Shown: positions 9,159 through 17,773, counted from the stretch's first letter. The stretch: DNA of 64,000 nt from Paenibacillus glycanilyticus NBRC 16618 (GCF_004000805.1 NZ_BILY01000030.1:22419-86418), one strand, 5' to 3'. Made by a program: numbers and translations. The notes: a model not told the origin generated them from the letters alone.

Positions 9159-9428
9159 ATGATCTATTTAGGAAGCGTTATTCTGGGCTTTATCTTTATT
9201 TTGCTTATTTATCGGATATTCCGCTATAAATTAACGAAGTACAATCGCGAGAATGTTGGTCTAAGCATGATTGCGTGTTTGGAGCTTGTTGTATTTCGCA
9301 GGGAGTTTGTTGAGTACCGGGCAGCTTATATTCTTCTCGTTTCCGTTGCTTTACTCTTCGCGGCTGTGTTCTGTTATGGTTTATTGGTTAAAAATAATGG
9401 GGTTAACGAGAGGCCGGGCCAGCGTTGA
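9159..9428 (+). CDS. Small membrane protein, unknown function
   Basis: 89 residues. There are two hydrophobic segments (IYLGSVILGFIFILLIYRIF and AAYILLVSVALLFAAVFCYG) separated by a basic loop. A very strong GGGGGAGGGGG ribosome site precedes ATG 9159. I do not recognise a family. It lies next to the palindrome array and divergent from the MFS gene. Confidence 0.6.
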   Translation: MIYLGSVILGFIFILLIYRIFRYKLTKYNRENVGLSMIACLELVVFRREFVEYRAAYILLVSVALLFAAVFCYGLLVKNNGVNERPGQR

Positions 9429-9443
9429 TGCTGCCTAGGGTAG

Positions 9444-10145
9444 CTTAACGATACGGCGTATCGTTAAGGCCGTGAAAAAGCAGCTCGTTAGCCGCCTTAA
9501 CGATGCCGCGCATCGTTAAGGCGGGCCGTTTTGGGCGGATGTGGTCGAAAGTGTGAATCCACGCACTGCTTAACGATACGGCGTATCGTTAAGGCCGTGA
9601 AAAAGCAGCTAGTTAGCTGCCTTAACGATGCCGCGCATCGTTAAGACAGCCCGTATTGGGCGGATGTGGTCGAAAGTGTGCATCCACGCATTGCTTAACG
9701 ATACGGCGTATCGTTAAGGCCGTGAAAAATCAGCTTGTTAGCAGCCTTAACGATGCCGCGCATCGTTAAGGCAGCCCGTATTGGGCGGAAGTAGCCGAAA
9801 GTGTGCATCCACGCATTGCTTAACGATACGGCGTATCGTTAAGGCCGTGAAAAAGCAGCTAGTTAGCAGCCTTAACGATGCCGCACATCGTTAAGACTGC
9901 CCGCAATGGGCGGAAGTAGCCGAAACTGTGCATACGCACGCGGCTTAACGATGCGGCGCATCGTTAAGGTTATGAAAAAGCAGCTCGTTAGCCGCCTTAA
10001 CGATGCCGCACATCGTTAAGGCAGCCCGTATTGGGCGGATATGGTCGAAAGTGTGCAGCCACGCACTGCTTAACGATACGGCGTATCGTTAAGGCCGTGA
10101 AAAAGCAGCTCGTTAGCAGCCTTAGCGATGTCGCGCATCGTTAAG
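9444..10145. repeat. Six 125-bp tandem units, each with two palindromes
   Basis: Units begin at 9444, 9569, 9694, 9819, 9944 and 10069, a period of exactly 125 in every case. Palindrome A at each unit start has arms CTTAACGATACG / CGTATCGTTAAG around one base. Palindrome B, 52 bases later, has arms CTTAACGATGC / GCATCGTTAAG around three bases. B positions are 9496, 9621, 9746, 9871, 9996 and 10121. In unit 5 palindrome A carries paired changes in both arms (ATGCG/CGCAT), which preserve the symmetry. The last B has decayed. The array fills the gap between the 3' ends of two convergent genes. It contains no credible gene. Confidence 0.95.
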
Positions 10146-10228
10146 GATGCCCGTTTTGGGCGGACACTAGGTGCATATCGCCCAAAAGCGTGCGGATGCA
10201 GAGGCTGGGTAAATGAGAAAGCGAACAG

Positions 10229-10260
10229 AGGCAGTCCATACCAACGGTATGGACTGCCTT
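10229..10260. terminator. Long perfect inverted repeat after diguanylate cyclase gene
   Basis: AGGCAGTCCATACC and its exact complement around a three-base loop, six bases beyond the stop at 10266. It is a strong RNA hairpin on either strand. The T tract on the minus strand is weak, so termination or mRNA 3'-end protection are both possible. Confidence 0.65.
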
Positions 10261-10265
10261 TATCA

Positions 10266-11237
10266 TTAATCGCGGTAATGCGTAACCCGGTTGCGCCCGT
10301 TGTTTTTCGAGAGATAGAGCGCTTGATCGGCCTGCTGGAGCAGGGAAAGCTCGGTGTCCGCGGCAGCAAAGGTTGCTGCGCCGATGCTGATGGTAATACG
10401 CAGATCGCCAAGCGGAGTCGTCTCCGTGGCCGCACGGTACCGCTCCGCGGCAGCGAGTGCCTGCTCCTGATCCAGTCCCGGCAGCAGAATGACAAACTCT
10501 TCTCCGCCGAACCGGGCGACGACCGCCTCAGCCGGCGACTGCTCCTGCAGCAGCTGGGCCAGCCGTGTAAGAACAAGGTCGCCGACAGGATGGCCATACG
10601 TATCGTTGATGCTTTTGAATCGGTCGATATCTGCGATGCAAAGCGAGAACGCGGCTTCCGTCTGCTCAGACAGCTCCGTATATTTCTGCAGCTGCTCTTG
10701 GAAATACCGCCGGTTCTTTAATCCGGTTAACGGGTCTGTCGACGCCAGGGCTTCGAGCCGTTCATTGAGCTCCAGTAGCTCTTGCTGCTTTTTCTCGTAT
10801 TGGGCATGCAGCAGCTCCAGCCTGTGATTCGCTTCATTCGTCTGCTGATACAAGACCTCCAGCTGCTGCTTGGTCTTCATGATATCCTTCTCATGCTCAA
10901 TCCGTTTCCGCATCTCAAGTGCCACGCAGTCGATCACGGCGTTGCCGTCCCGGTTCCTCTTGATGCCGTTCAGAAGAACGGGAAGATCCTTGCCGTCCTT
11001 CGTCCGAAACGAGAAATACATCTCGTCCACCTGGCCGTAAAGCTGAATGTAGGGGTAGAAATACGTATGGAAAAACATTTTATTCGCCACCGACATCGTG
11101 GACTCGATATGCCGTTCCAGCAATTCCTCGCGGTCGTAACCCAGCATCGTTAACAGTGTCTGATTGACCGATTGAATTAGCCCCTTGTCGGTAATCGCGA
11201 AATAACCGCAGGGAGCTTCATTTAACAGGGTATCCAT
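10266..11237 (-). CDS. PAS-GGEEF diguanylate cyclase, partner of RsbQ-like hydrolase
   Basis: 323 residues. An N-terminal PAS sensor occupies about residues 5-110 (NEAPCGYFAITDKGLIQSVN ...). A coiled coil of about 110-165 (rich in Q, E, L) leads to a GGEEF domain of 166-320, with DPLTGLKNRRYF at 168-179 and the intact active-site GGEEF at 244-248. No RxxD inhibitory site precedes the GGEEF. Predicted function: cyclic-di-GMP synthesis controlled by a PAS ligand. It starts 18 bases after the stop of the RsbQ-like gene and is probably co-transcribed. The N-terminal PAS resembles that of RsbP, the phosphatase that pairs with RsbQ in Bacillus subtilis, but the output domain here is a cyclase. Confidence 0.9.
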   Translation of the reverse strand: MDTLLNEAPCGYFAITDKGLIQSVNQTLLTMLGYDREELLERHIESTMSVANKMFFHTYFYPYIQLYGQVDEMYFSFRTKDGKDLPVLLNGIKRNRDGNAVIDCVALEMRKRIEHEKDIMKTKQQLEVLYQQTNEANHRLELLHAQYEKKQQELLELNERLEALASTDPLTGLKNRRYFQEQLQKYTELSEQTEAAFSLCIADIDRFKSINDTYGHPVGDLVLTRLAQLLQEQSPAEAVVARFGGEEFVILLPGLDQEQALAAAERYRAATETTPLGDLRITISIGAATFAAADTELSLLQQADQALYLSKNNGRNRVTHYRD

Positions 11238-11255
11238 TCAAATACTGCCTTTCTT

Positions 11256-12062
11256 TTAAGAGATAGCCAAATAATCCTTGATATACTGCGTTGTCTCCTC
11301 CGGATGACTGAGATGCGGATAATGGCCTGTTGCTTTCATATGCCTTAACGTGCTGTTCTTCAGCTGCGTATGCATGTACTCTCCGACCTCCGGAGGCGAG
11401 ATGCTGTCATCCGTGCATTGCAAAATAAGCGTCGGGATTGAAGCGGATGCCAGCTCCGGCCGGCAATCGGACAAGAAGGTCACTTCCGCGAACTGCCTGG
11501 CGATATGCGGATCTCTGGAGCAGAAGCTTTTCTCCAGCTCTGTCGACAGCTCCTGGCGCTCCTGATTCTGCATGACGATAGGGGCGAGGTAGCTTGCCCA
11601 GCCGATAAAATTCATCTGCATCATCTGCAGCAGCTCGTCAATCTCGCTGCGGTCAAAGCCTCCGTAATAGCTTGGGAGATCGTTGACGTACCGAGGGGAA
11701 GCGCCAAGCATAACAATCTGCCGAAAATATTTCTTTTCCCGGATCGAAGCAAGCATGCCAATCATACCGCTGACGGAGTGGCCAACGAATATGGCATCCT
11801 CCAAACGAAGCGTATCCATCACATCAAGCACATCTTCGGCATAGCCGTTTAAGCTGTTGTATTTGTCTGGGCTGTAATCGTTGATTTGGGATGCTCCGGA
11901 GCCGACGTAATCGAATAGAACAATCCGGTAGTCCTGTTCGAAAAGGGGGACCATATGCCGCCACATATTCTGGTCACAGCCAAAGCCGTGGGCGAATACG
12001 ATAGCCTGTTTACCGTGGCCTAGCACTTTTACGTTATTGCGCGTGAGAATATCCATATTCAT
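11256..12062 (-). CDS. rsbQ: RsbQ-like alpha/beta hydrolase
   Basis: 268 residues, close in size and motif order to B. subtilis RsbQ. The start MNMDILTRNN, FAHGFGCDQNMWR (23-35) and DYVGSGAS (51-58) are RsbQ hallmarks. The catalytic triad is seen at Ser96 (GHSVS), Asp219 (CTDDS) and His247 (ATGHYPH), the same numbers as in RsbQ. RsbQ is a cytosolic hydrolase required for RsbP to sense energy stress, and is related to plant strigolactone/karrikin receptors. Here no RsbP exists nearby; the downstream gene is a PAS-GGEEF cyclase. The symbol denotes homology, not proven function in sigma-B control. Confidence 0.85.
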   Translation of the reverse strand: MNMDILTRNNVKVLGHGKQAIVFAHGFGCDQNMWRHMVPLFEQDYRIVLFDYVGSGASQINDYSPDKYNSLNGYAEDVLDVMDTLRLEDAIFVGHSVSGMIGMLASIREKKYFRQIVMLGASPRYVNDLPSYYGGFDRSEIDELLQMMQMNFIGWASYLAPIVMQNQERQELSTELEKSFCSRDPHIARQFAEVTFLSDCRPELASASIPTLILQCTDDSISPPEVGEYMHTQLKNSTLRHMKATGHYPHLSHPEETTQYIKDYLAIS

Positions 12063-12159
12063 AGACGGTCTCCTCTCTTGAGAGAAGTGTAAAGCTATGA
12101 ATATTATATCGGATTATTCTGGAATTGGGATGAACAATTGTAGATTTGTGTCGAATTTA

Positions 12160-12960
12160 CTAGAGGAAGGATGAGGAAGGTCTCGGGAGCTTCCGAAGCT
12201 GAATGGGAGTGTGCTGGCTGAAAGATTTAAATTCCTTCATGAAATGGGATTGGTCAAAATAACCGCCTTCCATCGCGACATCCGTCAAGGAGGATGCGCC
12301 TCTTACGATGCTGCCGAGCGAACGCTGGAAACGGATAATCCGATTGTACAGCTTGGGGGAGATGCCGAGGGACTGCTCGAATTTCGTGCGGATATAACGT
12401 TCGGAGTAGCCGGTATCCTCTGCCAGCTCGCGGATCGTAACGCTGCCGTTTGATCGCTGCATGGAGGTCAGACAGTAATCAATCATCCGGATGGAACGGA
12501 CATCGCCGGACAGAATGGGCATACATAGCTTTTCAAAGCCTGTTATCCGCTCGGAGAAACCTTGAAGCTCCGCAATAATAGCGCCTGTATTTTTGTATTT
12601 AGATAAAGAATCCTCGAATGGGACCTGGATCTCGATGACTTCCTTCAACGGCAGATTAGGCAGCAGAAGGCTTAGCCTCGCGGACAGACGAACCCCGAAA
12701 TAGGTCGTATCAGACTCGAAATAAAGCGCTTTTCCCTGCAGCACGGTGCCGCAAACCCTGGCGGAAGGCTTTCCGGGATGGCAGCAGAAGAGGAGGTCGA
12801 CACAGCCGTCCGGCACGACATGGATCATCCGCCCGGACGCATCCGTCTTGAACTGATAATAGATAACGGGCTGGCCGCCATAATGGATTTTTCGTTCGAT
12901 ATAACCCGTCGTTTCCCATTCAAAACCGTACTGGATGCCGCTAACGAGTTCCTCCATCAT
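12160..12960 (-). CDS. AraC family regulator with N-terminal DUF6597-like domain
   Basis: 266 residues. The N-terminal domain includes the motif VPDGCVDLLF typical of this AraC subfamily. The C-terminal pair of helix-turn-helix motifs spans about 165-262 (ELAEDTGYSERYIRTKFEQS, then SSLTDVAMEGGYFDQSHFMK). ATG 12960 is favoured because GGGAGG lies 11 bases upstream; a TTG seven codons earlier has no ribosome site. Its target is not evident. It lies upstream of, and on the same strand as, the rsbQ-like gene, separated by 97 bases, and divergent from the amine oxidase gene. Confidence 0.85.
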   Translation of the reverse strand: MMEELVSGIQYGFEWETTGYIERKIHYGGQPVIYYQFKTDASGRMIHVVPDGCVDLLFCCHPGKPSARVCGTVLQGKALYFESDTTYFGVRLSARLSLLLPNLPLKEVIEIQVPFEDSLSKYKNTGAIIAELQGFSERITGFEKLCMPILSGDVRSIRMIDYCLTSMQRSNGSVTIRELAEDTGYSERYIRTKFEQSLGISPKLYNRIIRFQRSLGSIVRGASSLTDVAMEGGYFDQSHFMKEFKSFSQHTPIQLRKLPRPSSSFL

Positions 12961-13168
12961 CTGTGTTCGTTCCTCCCGCAACCTTAATCTCTCGCAACCT
13001 TAATATGCGTACAACAATAACAAAGGCATTGTTCTTTCGTCAATGAGTTTAGGTTATATTTTCTAACACAATTTTTGAGATAGTTCCGTTTTTTACAATT
13101 ACTCGCTCTATTATGTCAGGTAAATTAACGTCAGGGAAAGACGCAAGAGAATGGGGAGGCACACAAAG

Positions 13169-15466
13169 ATGAAGAAATTAAAGGATTCGCTTGCTAAAAA
13201 ATCGGCGGTACTAGGCACGGCTTTAACGGTTGCGCTTGGCAGCGGGGTAGTCGCTCCGCTATCTGCACCAACAGCTGAAGCACATGGAGGCTCGGAGGAT
13301 TTTGTTCCGCTTCGCACAACCTTGGAGGAGTTTGGGGCTGAGGTGAAATGGGACAGCTTCGCGGGAACCATTACAATTACCAAGAACAGCACGCTGGTCA
13401 AGGTAAAACCGAATTCGAATATCGCCTTGGTGAACGGCCAACGCCTGGAGATGGAAGCCCCGGTCATTATGAAGAAAAGCCTGGCGTACGTATCCCATCA
13501 TTTTATTAGCGAAGTATTCCAATCTGGTCTGGACCAGACGTTCCAGGTAGAGAAAAAGGCTAATCCGCTAAACCCGCTTACTTCCGCCGAGATTGCGGAG
13601 ACGGTTAATATTTTGAAGGCGGAAGGGAAATTCGGGGATAACTACCGCTTTACCGAAATTACGCTCAAGGCTCCGCCAAAGGAGCAGGTGTGGAAGTTTG
13701 CGCTTGACGGCACGGATGTATCGGCTCACCGCTCGGCTGCGGTCGTTATTCTGGACGGCAAGCATGTCATTGAGGGGACGGTCGATCTGGCAACCAAAAA
13801 AGTAACCGCATGGCAGCCGGTCGAAGGCGCGCATGGCATGGTGCTGCTCGATGATTTCGGCACGGTGCAGACCGCCATCGAGGAAAGCGAGAAATATGCG
13901 GCTGCACTGAAGAAACGCGGCATTAACGATGTGAAGCAAGTCGTATCCACGCCGCTGACGGTTGGTTATTTCGACGGCAAGGACGAGCTGCAGCAGGACA
14001 AGAGGCTGCTTAAGGTAGTCGCTTATTTGAATACGGGGGACGGCAACTACTGGGCGCATCCGATCGAGAATCTGGTTGCGGTGGTCGATCTCGAGCAGAA
14101 GAAGGTGATTAAGATTGAGGATGCCGGCGTCGTGCCGATTCCGATGAAGGCAACCCCGTACGACGGCAGTAATATGACAGCCGCAACGCCTTCGAAGCCG
14201 CTTGAAATTACGGAGCCGGAAGGCAAGAACTACACGATTACCGGCAATACGATTCATTGGCAGAATTGGGACTTTCACCTTCGCCTGGACTCCCGCGTAG
14301 GTCCGATTCTGTCGACGGTCACTTATAACGACCAAGGCAAAAAGCGCAAAATCATGTACGAGGGCTCGCTTGGCGGTATGATCGTTCCTTATGGCGATCC
14401 GGATGTAGGCTGGTACTTCAAGGCTTATCTCGATTCGGGCGAATATGGCATGGGGACTTTGACCTCCTCGCTTGCCCGCGGCAAGGATGTGCCGGACAAC
14501 GCGGTGCTGCTTGATGCGACGATCGCCGACTACACGGGCGCGGCGATGAACATTCCAAACGCGATGGCGATCTTCGAACGCTACGCGGGTCCGGAATATA
14601 AGCATCAGGAGATGGGACAGGACAATGTCAGCGCGGAAAGACGTGAGCTTGTTGTCCGCTGGATCAGCACGGTAGGCAATTACGATTATATTTTCGACTG
14701 GGTATTCGCGCAAAACGGCACGATCGGCATTAACGCGGGCGCTACCGGCATTGAAGCCGTAAAAGGCGTAGAGTCCAGCACTATGCATGACGAGACCGCT
14801 GCCGGCGATACGAAATACGGCACGCTGATTGACCATAACATCGTAGGTACAACGCATCAGCATATTTATAACTTCCGTCTCGATATGGACGTGGACGGCG
14901 AGCAAAATTCCCTGATGGAGGTTAATCCCGTCGTGGCGGACAATACGGCCGGCGGCCCGCGCGAGAGCACGATGCAGACCGAGACGCGTATTGTGGGGAC
15001 GGAGCAGGAGGCGGCTCAAAAGTTCGATGCTTCGACTATTCGCCTAATCACAAACACGAATAAAGAGAACAAGGTAGGCAATCCGGTCTCCTATCAGATT
15101 ATCCCGTATGCCGGAGGCACGCATCCGATTGCCAAAGGAGCCAACTTCAGCAAGGACGAATGGCTGTTCAACCGCGTTAACTTTATGGATAAGCAGCTTT
15201 GGGTTACGCGCTATTACGAGAACGAGCGTTATCCGGAGGGCAAATACCCGAACCGGGCGAAGTCGGATACGGGGCTTGGATTGTTTACCTCGGATAATGA
15301 ATCAATCGTCAATACGGACAACGTGGTCTGGATGACAACGGGCACCACCCATGTGGCGCGCGCCGAGGAATGGCCGATTATGCCGACGGAATGGGTGTAT
15401 ACGATGCTGAAGCCGTGGAACTTCTTCGACCAGACGCCTACGCTTAATTTGAACGGTATAAAGTAA
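13169..15466 (+). CDS. Secreted copper amine oxidase with Cu_amine_oxidN1 domain
   Basis: 765 residues. Signal peptide: MKKLKDSLAKKSAVLGTALT, with cleavage near AEA|HGG (residue 41). Residues about 45-125 form a copper-amine-oxidase N1 domain (VPLRTTLEEFGAEVKWD...). The rest is the catalytic beta-sandwich domain. The topaquinone precursor Tyr505 lies in the canonical motif NYDY. Copper ligands His563 and His565 lie in HQH, and a third late His is in TTHVARAEEW. The enzyme oxidises primary amines to aldehyde, ammonia and hydrogen peroxide outside the cell. ATG 13169 has GGGGAGG at ideal distance; ATG 13151 lacks one. Likely monocistronic. Confidence 0.92.
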   Translation: MKKLKDSLAKKSAVLGTALTVALGSGVVAPLSAPTAEAHGGSEDFVPLRTTLEEFGAEVKWDSFAGTITITKNSTLVKVKPNSNIALVNGQRLEMEAPVIMKKSLAYVSHHFISEVFQSGLDQTFQVEKKANPLNPLTSAEIAETVNILKAEGKFGDNYRFTEITLKAPPKEQVWKFALDGTDVSAHRSAAVVILDGKHVIEGTVDLATKKVTAWQPVEGAHGMVLLDDFGTVQTAIEESEKYAAALKKRGINDVKQVVSTPLTVGYFDGKDELQQDKRLLKVVAYLNTGDGNYWAHPIENLVAVVDLEQKKVIKIEDAGVVPIPMKATPYDGSNMTAATPSKPLEITEPEGKNYTITGNTIHWQNWDFHLRLDSRVGPILSTVTYNDQGKKRKIMYEGSLGGMIVPYGDPDVGWYFKAYLDSGEYGMGTLTSSLARGKDVPDNAVLLDATIADYTGAAMNIPNAMAIFERYAGPEYKHQEMGQDNVSAERRELVVRWISTVGNYDYIFDWVFAQNGTIGINAGATGIEAVKGVESSTMHDETAAGDTKYGTLIDHNIVGTTHQHIYNFRLDMDVDGEQNSLMEVNPVVADNTAGGPRESTMQTETRIVGTEQEAAQKFDASTIRLITNTNKENKVGNPVSYQIIPYAGGTHPIAKGANFSKDEWLFNRVNFMDKQLWVTRYYENERYPEGKYPNRAKSDTGLGLFTSDNESIVNTDNVVWMTTGTTHVARAEEWPIMPTEWVYTMLKPWNFFDQTPTLNLNGIK

Positions 15467-15478
15467 GCATGGTTTTGT

Positions 15479-15508
15479 ACAGGGGTCTCTTGCGGGACTC
15501 CTGTTTTT
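15479..15508 (+). terminator. Intrinsic terminator of amine oxidase gene
   Basis: ACAGGgGTC ... GGACtCCTGT hairpin followed by TTTTT. Confidence 0.75.
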
Positions 15509-15589
15509 AGTTGTTCCTTCGAGTCTAGCAAGCTATAATGTTAGAAAATATAACGTATAGGCTGGGATGCCGGGAAAGAGGAGCTGACA

Positions 15590-16048
15590 ATGGATAGAGA
15601 GATTGTCCAGGTTGCCCATGACAACAAAGATTTGCATGAATTAATCCGGAAGCTGGACGAGGATTTGGCAGAGCGCTATTCCAATCCGGACGAAGTGTTT
15701 ACGGTGGATTTCTCGGATCCGAAGGTGAAGGACATAATCTTTATGGTCGCGTATATCCATGGAACGCCGGTCGGCTGCGGCGCTATTCGTCCGCTGGACG
15801 AGTCGACCGTTGAGCTGAAGCGCTTCTATGTAGACCCGAGCTGCCGGAGACAGGGGATTGCGGGCGCCGTTTTATCCGCTCTGGAGGATCGGGCAATCGC
15901 GATGAACCGCCGGATTATGCGGCTGGAAGCGGGAGTGCCGCAGCCGGAGGCCCTTCGTTTTTACGCAAGCAAAGGCTATTACGAGATCGACCGCTTCGGC
16001 GAGTATACGGATTGCGAATCCAGCCTCTGTTATGAGAAGGTGCTGTAA
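15590..16048 (+). CDS. GNAT family N-acetyltransferase
   Basis: 152 residues. GNAT motif A is seen as FYVDPSCRRQGIAGAVLSAL (about 81-100), and RFYASKGYYEIDRFGEY near the end. AGAGGAG precedes ATG 15590. Proteins of this type often acetylate small amines or antibiotics, but the substrate is not predictable. A hairpin terminator follows at 16062-16092. Confidence 0.85.
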   Translation: MDREIVQVAHDNKDLHELIRKLDEDLAERYSNPDEVFTVDFSDPKVKDIIFMVAYIHGTPVGCGAIRPLDESTVELKRFYVDPSCRRQGIAGAVLSALEDRAIAMNRRIMRLEAGVPQPEALRFYASKGYYEIDRFGEYTDCESSLCYEKVL

Positions 16049-16061
16049 CTTATGGAAGATG

Positions 16062-16092
16062 AACTCCGTCCTTAGAGGCGGAGTTTTATTTT
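16062..16092 (+). terminator. Intrinsic terminator
   Basis: AACTCCGtC / GgCGGAGTT hairpin with CTTAGA loop and a TTTTATTTT tail. Confidence 0.75.
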
Positions 16093-16191
16093 GTCAGCTT
16101 TAGCTTGCGGCTAGTGATGGTTCTCGATTAACATTATCGGTAGAAAATGACAAATGGAACCCGGACCTGTAAGAAGGGAGCTGCAGAGGAT

Positions 16192-16536
16192 ATGAATGAC
16201 CGTCTGTTTGGCGGAGCGTTGGAGAAGGTTAATCCTTACTACTATTTAGGCGGATTTGTTGGCTGTATCGCCGGTTACGCCATGGCGAAGATTTATCTGA
16301 TCTGGGCGATGATGTTCATTGACGGCGGATATGACCGATTCACCAGCGATGCATGGAATCCGGGCTCGACGCCGCTGTGGTATACGGCTACAAGTCATAC
16401 GGGCGCATTTACGTTTGGGGTTACCGTACTTTTTATCGTAATCGGGGTTCTGTTCGTTAAGCTATGCAGGGTTGCCAATGATAGAAATGCAGCTCAAGCC
16501 TTCCAAAAAGGCAAGGAGGAGACGCGAGACGCATGA
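16192..16536 (+). CDS. Small membrane protein, unknown function
   Basis: 114 residues with two hydrophobic stretches (YLGGFVGCIAGYAMAKIYLI and FGVTVLFIVIGVLFVKL) and a charged C-terminal tail. ATG 16192 is preceded by AGAGGAT; an ATG 15 codons earlier is the alternative. No family recognised. Its TGA stop overlaps the ATG of the ancestral pgsA-like start (ATGA at 16533-16536), so the two were probably translationally coupled. Confidence 0.55.
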   Translation: MNDRLFGGALEKVNPYYYLGGFVGCIAGYAMAKIYLIWAMMFIDGGYDRFTSDAWNPGSTPLWYTATSHTGAFTFGVTVLFIVIGVLFVKLCRVANDRNAAQAFQKGKEETRDA

Positions 16537-17098
16537 ATACGGCCAATCAGCCCGAATCGGGCTGATTCCGCTATTTATTTTGTTATTCCCGATTTATCCC
16601 GACTGGCTTATAGCGCATTCCGGTTTGCTCCAGCATTTGAATCATTACGGTATTTATTACGCGGCACTTGTCTTTGCATTGGCGTCCGCGACTGACAAGC
16701 TGGATGGACATATCGCCAGAAAGTATAACCAGATTACAAACCTGGGCAAGCTGCTTGATCCCCTGGCGGATAAGCTGCTTATCTCGGCGGCATTGATTCT
16801 GATGGTAAGCCAACACATGATAGCCTCATGGATGGCAGTTGGCATCATTGCACGGGAAATGGTTGTGACAGGCATCCGATTGGTTGCTTCCGCTCAACAA
16901 ATCGCCTTGCAGGCAGACCGATATGGCAAAATCAAAATGGTGTCTCAAGTCATCGCGATTACTGTTGTTCTGTTAAACTTCCGGCCAGTAGGGCTTCTTA
17001 TTCCGATTGACCAATTATTCATGCTAGCGGCCTTCATTCTAACCGTATTATCCGGTTACAACTACATAAAGAAAAACGTACATCTATTAAACGCTTGA
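16478..17098 (+). CDS. pgsA: PgsA-like CDP-alcohol phosphatidyltransferase with disrupted N-terminus
   Basis: The catalytic CDP-alcohol phosphotransferase motif is intact: DGxxAR-x8-G-x3-D-x3-D, with DGHIAR, then GKLLDPLAD (about bases 16702-16773). Several membrane helices follow. The family makes phosphatidylglycerophosphate from CDP-diacylglycerol. The expected start is ATG 16533, with AAGGAGG upstream; it reads MNTANQ, as in PgsA N-termini, but meets TGA after ten codons. The rest of the expected sequence (ARIGLIPLFIL) lies in another frame. This fits loss of about ten bases (or an equivalent frame change) inside the usual ITL segment. The start given here (ATG 16478, inside the upstream gene) is only the longest ATG-initiated version of the intact frame. 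Either a pseudogene, a second-copy enzyme with a new start, or a sequence error. Confidence 0.7.
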   Translation: MIEMQLKPSKKARRRRETHEYGQSARIGLIPLFILLFPIYPDWLIAHSGLLQHLNHYGIYYAALVFALASATDKLDGHIARKYNQITNLGKLLDPLADKLLISAALILMVSQHMIASWMAVGIIAREMVVTGIRLVASAQQIALQADRYGKIKMVSQVIAITVVLLNFRPVGLLIPIDQLFMLAAFILTVLSGYNYIKKNVHLLNA

Positions 17099-17110
17099 GG
17101 TGAAACAACC

Positions 17111-17773
17111 ATGACAATCACGCATGACGATAAAGAGAAGATGATCCGCGAAGCGGAAAAGTTCAGCAGTTCCGTATTGGAGAACGATACAAGCGGCCAC
17201 GACTGGTGGCATATTCACCGGGTCGTGCAGATGGCGAAGCGGATTGCCCGCGAAGAAGGGGCGGATCCGTTCGTCTGCACGATTGCGGCGCTGCTGCATG
17301 ATGTGGCGGACGAGAAGTTGAATCCTTCGAAGGAAGCGGGACTGCAGAAGGTTGAAGCGTGGCTGGAAGCCAATCTGCCGGAAGAAGAACATCGCGCGCA
17401 CGTGATGGATATTATCTCGAACATGTCCTACAACGGAGGGAAAAATCCCCCGATGCGCACCCTGGAAGGGAAGGTTGTGCAGGATGCCGACCGGCTTGAC
17501 GCCATTGGAGCTATCTCGATCGCGAGAGCTTTTGTATACGCGGGCTGGAAGGGCACGCCGATCCATGATCCGGCTATTCCGCCCCGCGGCGAGATGACCG
17601 CGGAGGAGTACCGGAACGGGAAGAGTACGGCGATCAATCATTTTCACGAGAAGCTTCTGAAGCTCAAAGACCTGGTTAATACGGATGCTGCCAGAAAGAT
17701 AGCCGAAGAACGTCACCTCTACATGGAGCAATTCGTAGAACGGTTCTACGAGGAATGGGACGGGAACCGGTAG
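17111..17773 (+). CDS. HD domain phosphohydrolase
   Basis: 220 residues. The metal-binding HD pattern is present: His in HDWWHIHRV (about 37-42), the HD pair in AALLHDVADEK, and the later Asp in VQDADRLDAIGA. The size and motifs match the YedJ/YpgQ-like group of small HD hydrolases, thought to act on nucleotides or pyrophosphates. GAGGTG precedes the ATG. It lies 12 bases after the pgsA-like gene, so probably in the same operon. Confidence 0.85.
   Translation: MTITHDDKEKMIREAEKFSSSVLENDTSGHDWWHIHRVVQMAKRIAREEGADPFVCTIAALLHDVADEKLNPSKEAGLQKVEAWLEANLPEEEHRAHVMDIISNMSYNGGKNPPMRTLEGKVVQDADRLDAIGAISIARAFVYAGWKGTPIHDPAIPPRGEMTAEEYRNGKSTAINHFHEKLLKLKDLVNTDAARKIAEERHLYMEQFVERFYEEWDGNR

Noticed and set aside
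9444..10145. CRISPR array
   Set aside because: Units are identical along their full 125 bases with two palindromes each; there are no unique spacers and no cas genes.
10128..10721. A 197-codon plus-strand frame running from the repeat array into the cyclase gene
   Set aside because: Its second part is antisense to the GGEEF domain and its first part is repeat DNA.
13568..15019. A 483-codon open frame opposite the amine oxidase gene
   Set aside because: Same shadow effect; the amine oxidase frame has signal peptide, topaquinone motif and copper ligands.
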